Positions 1 to 8,311 of a stretch of 64,000 bases of DNA are shown in pieces. How positions within the stretch are numbered: the first letter of the stretch is position 1; each line of letters opens with the position of its first letter. Source of the DNA: Corynebacterium spheniscorum. Its GTDB lineage: Bacteria > Actinomycetota > Actinomycetes > Mycobacteriales > Mycobacteriaceae. Where the stretch lies: NCBI RefSeq assembly GCF_900113445.1, contig NZ_FOPJ01000012.1, positions 5,402 to 69,401 of the forward strand, given 5' to 3'. The notes under the pieces were generated by a model, which saw nothing but the letters and a program-made list of their open reading frames with translations, had not been told where the DNA came from and did no database searches. The translations under genes and the position numbers were made by a program.

Positions 1-2
1 CG

Positions 3-1703
3 GTGTTCCCCGCGTGAGTGGGGATGATCCGAACTTAGGGCTATGCAGTCGGTTGGCGCTTCGGGTGTTCCCCGCGTGAGTGGGGATGATCCGGTGCAGT
101 TCCCCGGTCATTTCATCGAAGCCTGCGTGTTCCCCGCGTGAGTGGGGATGATCCTTATTAAACCCACCTGGGACGCGCTTGGCCAGGGGTGTTCCCCGCG
201 TGAGTGGGGATGATCCCAACCCCAGGCGCGTATCCGCCCACGTACCGTCCGTGTTCCCCGCGTGAGTGGGGATGATCCCGAATTTCATCTGCTTGCCACG
301 GTTTTTCCATGAGTGTTCCCCGCGTGAGTGGGGATGATCCCCCTTGCGGCGTGTAGTCTTTAGGGTCTGGTGTTGTGTTCCCCGCGTGAGTGGGGATGAT
401 CCGAACACCGACTCATCAACCTTCACGGTCGGATCAGTGTTCCCCGCGTGAGTGGGGATGATCCGACGTGCTCTACACCATCCTCGAGGAACAGAGCGGT
501 GTTCCCCGCGTGAGTGGGGATGATCCCACTGGCAGCGCAACCGAATGGACGTGCGACAAAGTGTTCCCCGCGTGAGTGGGGATGATCCGTTCGGAGTGCT
601 TCGACATGACGACTTCGTCCGCGTGTTCCCCGCGTGAGTGAGGATGATCCGCGAACCGGGGGCACCGCGCACCCCGGCAGCTGAGTGTTCCCCGCGTGAG
701 TGGGGATGATCCGGCCCGCCACGACGGAGTTATCGAAGTGATCGCCGTGTTCCCCGCGTGAGTGGGGATGATCCTGCGCTGCCATAATCAAGCAAAACGC
801 TAATAAGAGTGTTCCCCGCGTGGGTGGGGATGATCCGTACACGCTCGATGCGATTATGGGTGAGTTCATTGTGTTCCCCGCGTGAGTGGGGATGATCCGT
901 ACTCATTGACAGGTACGGCGATAGGCACGGCCGTGTTCCCCGCGTGAGTGGGGATGATCCCACGATTGACACAGGTCAACGCGCCGTTTGGGTGTGTTCC
1001 CCGCGTGAGTGGGGATGATCCGCGTCCGCAACTACCGGCTCTAGCCGCCCGGGGTGTGTTCCCCGCGTGAGTGGGGATGATCCCCCATTTCGATGCCGAG
1101 CACCCAAATGCGTAACCGTGTTCCCCGCGTGAGTGGGGATGATCCGAACGCCGACGATGGCCGCCACATCATCTGGGACGTGTTCCCCGCGTGAGTGGGG
1201 ATGATCCTACGGAATACGATTTAGCCACTTTTCAGGTAGATGTGTTCCCCGCGTGAGTGGGGATGATCCGGCCGCGAGTGCTACCGCGGGGTCCTGGGTT
1301 TTGGTGTTCCCCGCGTGAGTGGGGATGATCCGCCGACATCACTGACCTGGAAACTATTGAGTATGGTGTTCCCCGCGTGAGTGGGGATGATCCCGTCCGC
1401 CATCACCGCAGCGACAGCCTGGAAAACGTGTTCTCCGCGTGAGTGGGGATGATCCCCACACCCCGATGCACCCATAGTGCAGGACTACCGTGTTCCCCGC
1501 GTGAGTGGGGATGATCCGAGCAGGTACCCCTCCGAAGAATCGAGACATCCAGTGTTCCCCGCGTGAGTGGGGATGATCCCGGACGATCCCGCCAGCCACC
1601 CTCCGCACACGGCGTGTTCCCCGCGTGAGTGGGGATGATCCGCCCATCTGGGACGCGCTGGCCACGGCTGCGAATGTGTTCCCCGCGAAAGCGGGGTTTT
1701 TCT
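3..1703 (+). CRISPR. Type I-E-like CRISPR array, trailer half (28 repeats, 27 spacers visible)
   Basis: A 28-nt repeat beginning GTGTTCCCCGCG and ending GGGGATGATCC recurs from position 3 to 1703 with a 62-bp period. Spacers are 34 nt counting from the invariant repeat end; the spacer at 961-993 is 33 nt. Repeat 11 (623), repeat 14 (809) and repeat 24 (1428) each carry one substitution; the last repeat (1676) keeps only its first 12 bases and part of the stem. The CCCC/GGGG half-stem and length match repeats used by Cas6e/Cascade (type I-E). By comparison with the E. coli repeat the crRNA is read on the plus strand, so the leader lies left of the window and the oldest spacers are on the right, where the degenerate repeat is. 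No cas gene is visible here. Translated ORFs over the array are artefacts of the repeat. Confidence 0.98.
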
Positions 1704-1706
1704 TTT
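1681..1706 (+). terminator. Hairpin and T-tract formed by the last CRISPR repeat
   Basis: The degenerate terminal repeat reads CCCCGC, then GAAA, then GCGGGG, followed directly by TTTTTCTTTT. That is a perfect 6-bp GC stem closed by a GNRA-type tetraloop with a T-tract, the structure of an intrinsic terminator, placed where array transcription should end. Confidence 0.75.
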
Positions 1707-2055
1707 ATGTCACTCAGGTACTCTCGCAACCCCTGCATTCGAACTGGTTTAAACGTCAACGCCGACTGTATGGACTCGCCTCAAGAGCCCCAGTACCAGT
1801 CGGCACCCCTGCTCAACCGCGTGCGCTTAGCTTTATGAAGAACTCATTTATGGCCTGCGTTGAAGTGCAGCTGCTCTCAAATGCGAGCATTCTCGACTTC
1901 CTATTTCTGGCGGTGGTTTCCCCCTTATTGCCTATCTCCGCATTCCTGGTCTCATTTCTCAGTGGCCGGGAAAATAATCGCTTGACTATTTGGTGTTCAG
2001 TGTTCTTCTAGTTGCTGCTAAAGTGTTAGCTAGTTGCTAAAAACTATGGTCGAAC
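1707..2055. other. Gene-poor gap between the CRISPR trailer and the next gene
   Basis: I see no convincing gene. A plus-strand reading frame that crosses the last repeat and runs to 2011 has no family features. Near the right end two copies of TAGTTGCT followed by CTAAA or AAA (2009-2022 and 2031-2042) sit 22 bp apart, two helical turns, just before the next gene, with a TTGACT hexamer at 1982. These are candidate promoter or operator elements. Confidence 0.4.
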
Positions 2056-2088
2056 ATGCAGGTAGTGGCATGGGGAGAGGTGGTTGTG

Positions 2089-2295
2089 GTGTCGGTATTC
2101 ATTGTGGTTGTTTTGTTGATGGCGCTGGCGGTGTATCTGGCTCGTCGTACCGATAAACCGATCGTGCGTTACTTCTTGCTATTCATTGCTTTGCCGCTGG
2201 CGGTACTCTTCTTCATTTCCTACGCAATAGCATCACTGCTTATACCCAAGGATAAAGTGCGCGTACGTGAATATAGAAGATATTATTATGATTAA
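2089..2295 (+). CDS. Small two-helix membrane protein of unknown function
   Basis: The product is about 68-79 residues. It has a first hydrophobic stretch (VFIVVVLLMALAVYLA), a short basic loop (RRTDK), a second hydrophobic stretch (YFLLFIALPLAVLFFISYAIASLLI) and a charged, tyrosine-rich tail ending YRRYYYD, so two membrane passes are likely. The frame is open from an ATG at 2056, but a GGGGAGAGG Shine-Dalgarno at 2072-2080 points to the GTG codons at 2086 or 2089. A strong terminator follows at 2331. No family is recognised. It stands alone between the CRISPR array and a convergent transporter gene, behind a 22-bp-spaced direct repeat that could be its regulatory site. Confidence 0.55.
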   Translation: MSVFIVVVLLMALAVYLARRTDKPIVRYFLLFIALPLAVLFFISYAIASLLIPKDKVRVREYRRYYYD

Positions 2296-2330
2296 ACTTA
2301 AATATCCGCATTTACATATGTGGAAACGCT

Positions 2331-2370
2331 AAGAGCCTCACCAAGTTTTGGTAAGGCTCTTTGTTTTCTT
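2331..2370 (+). terminator. Intrinsic terminator after the small membrane protein gene
   Basis: Arms at 2331-2344 and 2348-2362 pair with one mismatch (AAGAGCCT...AGGCTCTT with an ACCAA/TTGGT top), followed by TTTGTTTTCTT. Confidence 0.85.
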
Positions 2371-2451
2371 GCTACTCGCGTTGGAGACAAAGTGCGTGCG
2401 GCAGACCTTAGTCACCTGCCCTGCGCAGCGAATATGCGAGGGCCTTGCCCG

Positions 2452-2500
2452 CCGAGCTCGGGGAAAGCTTTAATGCGAGGCTCGGCGAGTGCGGACCTTA
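2452..2500. repeat. Dispersed element, copy 1 (GCCGAGCTCGGGGAAAGC ... GCGGAC)
   Basis: This copy shares an 18-nt left block (one difference) and a GCGGAC right block, at nearly the same spacing, with 16510-16554. The left core CTCGGGGAAAGC appears a third time inverted at 56602-56616. Here GCCGAGC and GCTCGGC (2452-2458 and 2481-2487) also form a hairpin. It lies just past the stop codon of the minus-strand transporter gene. Confidence 0.5.
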
Positions 2501-2507
2501 AGGGAAC

Positions 2508-3902
2508 TTAAGGTTTGATGCGGGTGGGGTCTTGGACACGGATCAGTGCCAGGGCACCGGCGGCGAGGATGAGTGCGATGCCGAGGATGCCGGCGCGGTC
2601 GCCGCCGAAGAGTCCGGCGAAGATGCCGAAGGCGAGTGGGGCGAGCCAGCTGACGGCGCGTCCGGTGGTGGCGTAGAGGCCGAACATTTGGCCATCTTGG
2701 CCGTCGGGGGACAGACGGGAGAGGAAGGTTCGGGAGGCTGATTGCGCGGGGCCGACGAAGAGACAGAGGATGAGGCCGAAGATCCAGAACATTTGCGGGC
2801 CGTGGACGAAGTAGAGGACCGCGGCGTCGAGGATCATAAGCAGGAGGCAGGCCAAGATGATGGGTTTGGGGCCGATGCGGTCATCGAGCCAGCCGCCGAC
2901 TACGGCGCCGATGGCGGAGACGACGTTGGCGACGACACCGAAGATGAGGACATCGCCGGGGTCGAGTTCGTAGACCGTGACGGCGAGGATGGCGCCGTAG
3001 GTGAACACACCGGCGAGGCCATCGCGGAAGATGGCAGAAGAGATGAGGAAGAAGATGCAGTTGCGGTCGTTATGCCAGAGGCCTTTGAGGTCGCGGAAGA
3101 GGTTGCGGTAGCTTTCGCCGACGGAGTCCGTTTTGCCGCCCGAGGGGCGGATTTCGGGGACGCGGAAGAATACCGGGAGGCCGAAGAAAAGGAACCAGCA
3201 GGCGGCAAGGACGGCGACCATGCGGATATTGAAGCCGTGCTCGGTGCTGAGTTTGAGGAGGCCGGCGGTGCCATCGCCATTGGTTTTAACGAAGCCGACG
3301 TAGCAGGCGAGTAGCAGGACGATGCCGCCGAAATAGCCCATGGACCAGCCATAGCCGGAAACTTTGCCGACGTTATCTGGAGTGGAGACCTGTTTGAGCA
3401 TCGCGTAGTAGTTGACTTCCGCGAATTGGAAGGTCAGAGAGGCGATGGCCATGATGCTGACACCGAGGATGAACCAGATGGGGGCATCGTTGCGCACGAA
3501 ATAGAGCGAGGCCATGAGCGCGAAGGTGACGAGTGTCCAGATGCGCACGGCTTTGCGGCGGGTGCCGCGGATATCGGTGCGACGACCCATGATGGGGGCG
3601 ACACCGGCGATGGCGACACCGGATAGTGCCATGGCTAGTGAGTACCACTGCGTGGGGGTGAGTGCGCTTTCGCCGAGGGATTTGCCGACGGAGTCGGTGA
3701 GGTAGACGGAGAAGATGAAGGTGACTAAGACCGCGTTGAAAGCGGCCGAGCCCCAATCCCATAGTCCCCAGGCGGCGACGGTGACTTTATCCGTACGCAT
3801 GGATTCTGGATCCCAACGATTAGCGATATAGGCTTCGCTGCCTATGCCGGTGGCGCTGGTGTGGAACGGGATCTTATTGCCCATCTCTTCGGCGGCGTTC
3901 AT
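2508..3902 (-). CDS. MFS transporter, UMF1/Atg22-like family
   Basis: A 464-residue polytopic membrane protein. After a hydrophilic N-terminus of about 40 residues comes AAWGLWDWGSAAFNAVLVTFIF, the first-helix signature of the UMF1 branch of the major facilitator superfamily (Atg22-like), and then roughly eleven more hydrophobic segments with the loop motif GRRTDIRGTRRK between helices 2 and 3. The substrate of bacterial members is not established. Internal starts at MGNKIP or MRTDK would also keep the whole transporter; no strong ribosome site separates them. It lies 110 bp downstream of cgmR on the same strand, with a 20-bp perfect palindrome between them, so it may or may not belong to that transcript. 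Confidence 0.85.
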   Translation of the reverse strand: MNAAEEMGNKIPFHTSATGIGSEAYIANRWDPESMRTDKVTVAAWGLWDWGSAAFNAVLVTFIFSVYLTDSVGKSLGESALTPTQWYSLAMALSGVAIAGVAPIMGRRTDIRGTRRKAVRIWTLVTFALMASLYFVRNDAPIWFILGVSIMAIASLTFQFAEVNYYAMLKQVSTPDNVGKVSGYGWSMGYFGGIVLLLACYVGFVKTNGDGTAGLLKLSTEHGFNIRMVAVLAACWFLFFGLPVFFRVPEIRPSGGKTDSVGESYRNLFRDLKGLWHNDRNCIFFLISSAIFRDGLAGVFTYGAILAVTVYELDPGDVLIFGVVANVVSAIGAVVGGWLDDRIGPKPIILACLLLMILDAAVLYFVHGPQMFWIFGLILCLFVGPAQSASRTFLSRLSPDGQDGQMFGLYATTGRAVSWLAPLAFGIFAGLFGGDRAGILGIALILAAGALALIRVQDPTRIKP

Positions 3903-3976
3903 GGTGGCAACTTTAGCCGCCGAAGAGCTGCGGTATCACGCTGACGCACGGGGATGTGCGCGGTGGACAGCCGAGA

Positions 3977-3996
3977 AACCTTCGGTACCGAAGGTT
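3977..3996. promoter_or_regulatory. Perfect 20-bp palindrome between cgmR and the UMF1 transporter gene
   Basis: AACCTTCGGTACCGAAGGTT is fully self-complementary. It sits 16 bp past the cgmR stop codon and about 75 bp before the transporter start, on the minus strand. It could be an operator for the transporter or a terminator for cgmR-cgmA; only a short TTTCTC follows it in the direction of transcription, so an operator is at least as likely. Confidence 0.45.
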
Positions 3997-4012
3997 ACGG
4001 ATGGGGAACTTA

Positions 4013-4561
4013 TTAGTGCTTGCCTGTGGGTATCAGGTTAAGAACTGCTTCGGTGAGGGCATCTCTTTGGCCGGGGGTAAGGGGGGTGGCGTTGACGTGG
4101 TCGTGGAGCCAGAGGCCCTCTGCGAGGAGCTGCACGAGATAGGCGGTACGGGCAGCGTGGTCATCTTCGACCTGCGCGGGGTTGGGGGCCCAGCGGCGCA
4201 TCACTGATTCCCAGGCTTCCGCGGCTTCGGGTTCTTGGGCGATATTGAGCGCGCAGACTAAGTCCGCACGGTTGGCGCTATGGGCCATGGTGCAGACGAA
4301 GGCGCGCAGCCGTGCTTCGGGAGTGAGTTCCGTGGCGGGAGCGCCGGCGATGGTGCAGAGTTCTTCTTCCCATAAGTCGGCGAGGTGTTGGTGCACGGCG
4401 ATGATGAGTTGTTGGCGGGAGGGGAAGTGGTAGATGAGGCCGGATTTGGATAGGCCAGAGGCTTCGGCGAGGGAGTCGAAGGTGAGGGCATCGAGTCCGC
4501 CTTTTTCGCCGATGATGTGGATGGCGGCTTCGAGGATGTCGGTCTTTTTACTCGGGCGCAT
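4013..4561 (-). CDS. cgmR: TetR-family repressor, CgmR-like
   Basis: A 182-residue TetR-type regulator. The N-terminal helix-turn-helix reads LTFDSLAEASGLSKSGLIYHFPSR (about residues 25-48), very close to what I remember of C. glutamicum CgmR (MRxSKK start, SLAEA-GLSKSGLIYHFPSR, C-terminal LIP), which binds cationic drugs and represses the neighbouring efflux gene. The start codon lies inside the 3' end of the transporter gene (14-bp overlap), so the two are one operon read leftward, transporter first. The likely operator is the palindrome at 6210-6235. The variable C-terminal half would hold the ligand pocket. The symbol rests on similarity and synteny. Confidence 0.85.
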   Translation of the reverse strand: MRPSKKTDILEAAIHIIGEKGGLDALTFDSLAEASGLSKSGLIYHFPSRQQLIIAVHQHLADLWEEELCTIAGAPATELTPEARLRAFVCTMAHSANRADLVCALNIAQEPEAAEAWESVMRRWAPNPAQVEDDHAARTAYLVQLLAEGLWLHDHVNATPLTPGQRDALTEAVLNLIPTGKH

Positions 4562-6200
4562 GAGGGGAAGGGAAGGGGTTGGTGTTGTTGGTTGGGGTGG
4601 TGGTTTGGGTTTGTGCGGTTGGGGCGGTGTCTGTTGTGTCCGCGGTGTCTGCAGTCATGCTCGGGCTGTGCAGGGCCGTGATGGCGGCGCGGGGGCTCTT
4701 CTTGGTGGTGCTGGCGTGCAGAATATCCGCAATGGTCTTGGGGTTGCCGCGGAAACAGATCAGCGCGGTGATAACACCCATGACCGCAAACAGACAGACC
4801 ACCAACAAGACCTTCAAATAGCCTTCATCGAAGGCCTCGTCCGCTAGTGCACGGATGGCGGGATTTGGGTGCAAGGTACCGCGGGTGGGTTCTAGCGGCA
4901 CCCCAGCAGGCACAGCGCGGGCGTAGAAGAAGGTTTGGAGACTACCGGCAACAGCAACCGCAATAAGTGTGCCGAACTCATAGGAAACATTCTCTACCGC
5001 AGCGGCCATGCCGGTGCGATGCGCAGGCGCGGCAGAAATAATTGCCGTAGACGCTACCGACCACACCAGGCCAGCACCGATCCCGGAGATCGCCAAGGCA
5101 ATGATGAAAAGCCCAAGATGATCATGGATGGCACCCCATACGGCCACACCAACACCGGTGCCACTGATGAGGAATCCACCTCCGATGATGGCGAGGAAAC
5201 CAAAGCGGTGCAGCCACATGCCACCAGCGATCGATGCCGGTAGCGCCATCAGCGCAAAGGCACTCATCAATACACCAGCTTGCAGCGGGGTGTATTCGGC
5301 CACCAGTTGGAAGCGTTGGGTGGTTAGTAGCTCCACGCCGGAAACACCCATCATGGATAGGGCTGCGGCAATGACACCGCCGGTGAAGAAACGATTGCCG
5401 AAAATATCGAAGCTTAGAAGCGGCTCTGACAGGATCTTTTGGCGGCGACTAAAGAGATAGGAGCCGATTAGTGCGCCAGGAATGGTGAGGTAGAGAACCC
5501 ACCAGTGGTGCTCTGGGGCGGCGATTTCCTTAATGATCATCACCAAGGAACCCAAGGCGATCAGCGCATAGAAGCTAGATAGGGCATCCCAGTGTTTTTC
5601 TGGGTGCGGCATATTCGGCGGTGCCAAAACGATGGTGGCAATAATCGCGATAATGACGATCGGCACATTAATGAGGAAGACCGATCCCCACCAGAAGTAG
5701 TGCAGCAAAATGCCGCCCACAATCGGCCCGGCGGAGGCACCCACCAGGGCCACCGCACCCCAGATACCAATGGCGGTAGCGAATTCGCGTTCATGGATAA
5801 AGGTGATCCGGATGAGTGCAAGGGTGGCCGGCAGCATGGAGGCAGCACCAAAGCCTAGGGCTGCGCGGGCAGCTACCAGCCACCAAATAGTAGGCGAGAA
5901 TGCCGCCATTAAGGAGGTGAGCCCGAAGATGACTAGCCCGATGAGAAAGAGCAGGCGGTGGCCGATCTTGTCGCCGAGAGTGCCGGTGCCTAAGAGCAAG
6001 CCGACCATCATGAGCGGGTAGATGTTAATGACCCAGAGTCCGCCGAGTTCGCTGGCGTGGAGTTGTTCACGCAGCACCGGTAGGGCGGTGAAGAGGATGG
6101 AGTTATCTAAGGCAATAAGAAAGAGCCCCATGGAGACAACCATGAGGAAAATCCAGCGCTGACGCGGGCTGGAGTCAACGTTTTGGGTGGGGACGTGCAT
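4548..6200 (-). CDS. cgmA: DHA2-family multidrug efflux transporter, CgmA-like
   Basis: A 550-residue proton-coupled drug exporter of the 14-helix DHA2 group. Visible motifs are LDNSILFTALP in helix 1 (motif D1), GTLGDKIGHR between helices 2 and 3 (motif A) and GAVALVGASAGPIVGGIL in helix 5 (antiporter motif C). The C-terminus is a 50-residue threonine- and proline-rich cytoplasmic tail (TADTADTTDTAPTAQTQTTT), unusual for the family and possibly disordered. It is the first gene of an operon with the overlapping cgmR gene. The start at 6200 has no strong ribosome site; the operator palindrome begins 10 bp upstream, so repression by blocking the promoter is likely. Confidence 0.88.
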   Translation of the reverse strand: MHVPTQNVDSSPRQRWIFLMVVSMGLFLIALDNSILFTALPVLREQLHASELGGLWVINIYPLMMVGLLLGTGTLGDKIGHRLLFLIGLVIFGLTSLMAAFSPTIWWLVAARAALGFGAASMLPATLALIRITFIHEREFATAIGIWGAVALVGASAGPIVGGILLHYFWWGSVFLINVPIVIIAIIATIVLAPPNMPHPEKHWDALSSFYALIALGSLVMIIKEIAAPEHHWWVLYLTIPGALIGSYLFSRRQKILSEPLLSFDIFGNRFFTGGVIAAALSMMGVSGVELLTTQRFQLVAEYTPLQAGVLMSAFALMALPASIAGGMWLHRFGFLAIIGGGFLISGTGVGVAVWGAIHDHLGLFIIALAISGIGAGLVWSVASTAIISAAPAHRTGMAAAVENVSYEFGTLIAVAVAGSLQTFFYARAVPAGVPLEPTRGTLHPNPAIRALADEAFDEGYLKVLLVVCLFAVMGVITALICFRGNPKTIADILHASTTKKSPRAAITALHSPSMTADTADTTDTAPTAQTQTTTPTNNTNPFPSPHAPE

Positions 6201-6209
6201 AGTAAAGCA

Positions 6210-6235
6210 AACTGTACCGACCAGTCGTTACAGTT
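6210..6235. promoter_or_regulatory. Operator of the cgmA-cgmR operon
   Basis: A 26-bp imperfect palindrome: outer arms AACTGTA and TACAGTT are perfect complements, and the centre is CGACCAGTCG. Eleven of 13 base pairs match. The CGAC-N2-GTCG core is typical of TetR-family operators. It lies 10 bp upstream of the cgmA start, between the divergent cgmA and pqo genes, so it could also influence pqo. Confidence 0.8.
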
Positions 6236-6384
6236 ACAAATAATTGTCCTGGTATTTCCCGCACACTACCGGCATAATAGTGACTCAAAGCACACTTTAT
6301 GTTCGGGTGCGTCACACCCCTTAGAGGCACCTTGAACGGACAGGAAAACATCCTGTTCTTCCCATGCTGAAGGAGTTGGCCGAC

Positions 6385-8121
6385 ATGGCTAAAACACTTG
6401 CCCAACACCTCGTCGAAACCCTCGAAGCCCACGGCGTAAAACGCATCTATGGAATCGTCGGTGACAGTCTGAACCCCGTATCCGATGCGGTCCGGGACTC
6501 CAGTATTGAATGGGTCCACGTCCGCAATGAAGAAGCCGCCGCTTTTGCTGCTGGCGCTGAATCCTTAATCACCGGCGGGCTGGCAGTCTGTGCAGCATCC
6601 TGTGGGCCCGGTAATACCCACCTGATCCAAGGCCTTTTTGATGCGCACCGCAATGGCGCAAAAGTGTTGGCCATCGCCAGCCACATTGCTTCCCGCCAGA
6701 TTGGAAGTTATTTCTTCCAAGAAACCCACCCGGAACAACTCTTGCAGGAATGCTCCGGCTACTGCGAGATGGTCAACTCGCCCCAACAAGGCGCAACCAT
6801 CTTGCACCACGCACTGCAATCCACCTTCGCCGGCAGGGGAGTCTCCGTGCTGGTAGTGCCCGGGGATATTTTCCCCGGGGAAGTGCAAGACACCACGTTC
6901 TTAAGGTCAGTGATCGCTAAAGGTAAGCCCACGGTGTACCCGGACCCAACGGAAGCTGCGGCTTTGGTCAACGCCATTAATGAAGCTGACAAGGTGACGC
7001 TTTTTGTGGGCAGCGGGGCGAAGGATGCCCGTGAACAAGTCATGGAGTTGGCGGAAAAGATTAAAGCCCCGATTGGGCATGCCTTGGGTGGGAAGATGTA
7101 TTTCCAATACGACAACCCCTATGACGTGGGTATGTCTGGGCTTTTAGGTTATGGCGGATGCTTTGATGCGATAAGCGAAGCAGACTTGCTGATTTTATTG
7201 GGCACGGATTTTCCCTATACCGAATTCCTGCCGAAGGACAATGTTGCCCAAGTAGATATTGATGCCAACCAAATCGGCAGACGTACCTGCATTAGCTACC
7301 CCGTGGTAGGCGATGTGGGGGCAGTGCTAGACAATATCCTCCCGCATGTGGAGGAAAAGAAAGACCGCCGTTTCTTAGATCGCATGTTGAAAACACATCT
7401 AAAGAAACTCAATGCCGTGATCGAGGCCTATACCTCGAATGTGGAAACCCATGTGCCCATCCACCCGGAATATGCGGCGGACCTGATCGACAAACTCGCC
7501 GATGATGATGCCATCTTCGCCATTGATACCGGCATGTCCAATGTGTGGGCGGCCCGCTACATCACCGCCAATGGCAAACGCGAACAACTCGGCAGCTTCC
7601 GACACGGCACCATGGCCAATGGGTTGCCCCATGCCATTGGGGCTCAGGCCAGTAGCCCTGGCCGCCAAGTCATTTCCTTTAATGGTGATGGCGGTTTAGC
7701 CATGCTCATGGGTGAACTATTGACGGTAAAGCTGCACAAGCTGCCGATCAAGATGTTTGTATTCAATAACGGCTCACTGGGCATGGTGAAGCTAGAGATG
7801 CTGGTCCAAGGCCTCCCGGAATTCCAAACCGACCATGAACAAGTCAACTTCGCGAAGATCGCAGAAGGCGCTGGAATTAAAGCCATCCGGGTAGAAGACC
7901 CCACAGAACTAGAAGGCGTGATTGCTGAGGCCTTGGCCTATCGTGGGCCGGTGCTGGTGGATATTGTCACCGACCCTAATGCACTATCCATCCCACCGAA
8001 TATCACCTGGGAGATGCTGGCGGGGTTCTCTAAAGCCGCTGCACGCACCGTATTCGGCGGTGGCGTAGGGCGCATGGTGGATCTAGCGCGAGCAAATCTA
8101 CGCAATATCCCCAAACCCTAG
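6385..8121 (+). CDS. pqo: Pyruvate:quinone oxidoreductase, copy 1
   Basis: A thiamine-diphosphate and FAD flavoenzyme that decarboxylates pyruvate to acetate and CO2 and passes electrons to menaquinone at the membrane (PoxB in E. coli, Pqo in C. glutamicum). Evidence: the N-terminal RNEEAAAFAAGAES with the catalytic Glu, the GSYFFQETHP segment, and the ThDP motif GDGGLAMLMGELLTVKLHKLPIKMFVFNN near residues 440-470. The C-terminal VGRMVDLARANLRNIPKP corresponds to the amphipathic lipid-binding end of PoxB. An upstream ATG at 6364 is in frame, but AAGGAG at 6370 and the ATG at 6385 give 578 residues, the same length as copy 2. It has its own upstream region, divergent from cgmA. The protein is highly similar to copy 2 throughout. 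Confidence 0.93.
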   Translation: MAKTLAQHLVETLEAHGVKRIYGIVGDSLNPVSDAVRDSSIEWVHVRNEEAAAFAAGAESLITGGLAVCAASCGPGNTHLIQGLFDAHRNGAKVLAIASHIASRQIGSYFFQETHPEQLLQECSGYCEMVNSPQQGATILHHALQSTFAGRGVSVLVVPGDIFPGEVQDTTFLRSVIAKGKPTVYPDPTEAAALVNAINEADKVTLFVGSGAKDAREQVMELAEKIKAPIGHALGGKMYFQYDNPYDVGMSGLLGYGGCFDAISEADLLILLGTDFPYTEFLPKDNVAQVDIDANQIGRRTCISYPVVGDVGAVLDNILPHVEEKKDRRFLDRMLKTHLKKLNAVIEAYTSNVETHVPIHPEYAADLIDKLADDDAIFAIDTGMSNVWAARYITANGKREQLGSFRHGTMANGLPHAIGAQASSPGRQVISFNGDGGLAMLMGELLTVKLHKLPIKMFVFNNGSLGMVKLEMLVQGLPEFQTDHEQVNFAKIAEGAGIKAIRVEDPTELEGVIAEALAYRGPVLVDIVTDPNALSIPPNITWEMLAGFSKAAARTVFGGGVGRMVDLARANLRNIPKP

Positions 8122-8161
8122 GCCCTGCAGGCTAGTTGGTAGCTGCTGTTACCTGCGGGAA

Positions 8162-8184
8162 GCGCCAAGAAAGTCTCTTGGCGC
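8162..8184. terminator. Hairpin between the two pqo genes
   Basis: GCGCCAAGA (8162-8170) and TCTTGGCGC (8176-8184) pair perfectly around a 5-nt loop, 40 bp after the first pqo stop codon. There is no T-tract, so it may be a weak terminator or a processing or stability element. Further right GGAAAACTC occurs twice 12 bp apart (8204-8212 and 8216-8224), in the region expected to hold the second gene's promoter. Confidence 0.45.
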
Positions 8185-8311
8185 ACCATTGGGGGTGGAT
8201 GCGGGAAAACTCACAGGAAAACTCCCTAGACCTTGGGCTAAAGCCGGGCGCACAATGGGACGAAGGGAAACATATTAATAATTCCGAAAGTCTTAAGGAG
8301 ACCCGTACTCT

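Noticed and set aside
423..1665. Several overlapping reading frames rich in PTHAGNT, SSPLTRGT and DHPHSRGEH repeats
   Set aside because: They are translations of the CRISPR repeat in different frames; spacer-length periodicity explains them fully.
1625..2011. 128-residue plus-strand frame after the array
   Set aside because: It starts in a CRISPR repeat, crosses the terminator, has no ribosome site and no recognisable domain.
2532..3314. Long acidic plus-strand frames opposite the UMF1 transporter gene
   Set aside because: They mirror a membrane protein gene in high-GC DNA; composition is biased and no start signal or family is seen.
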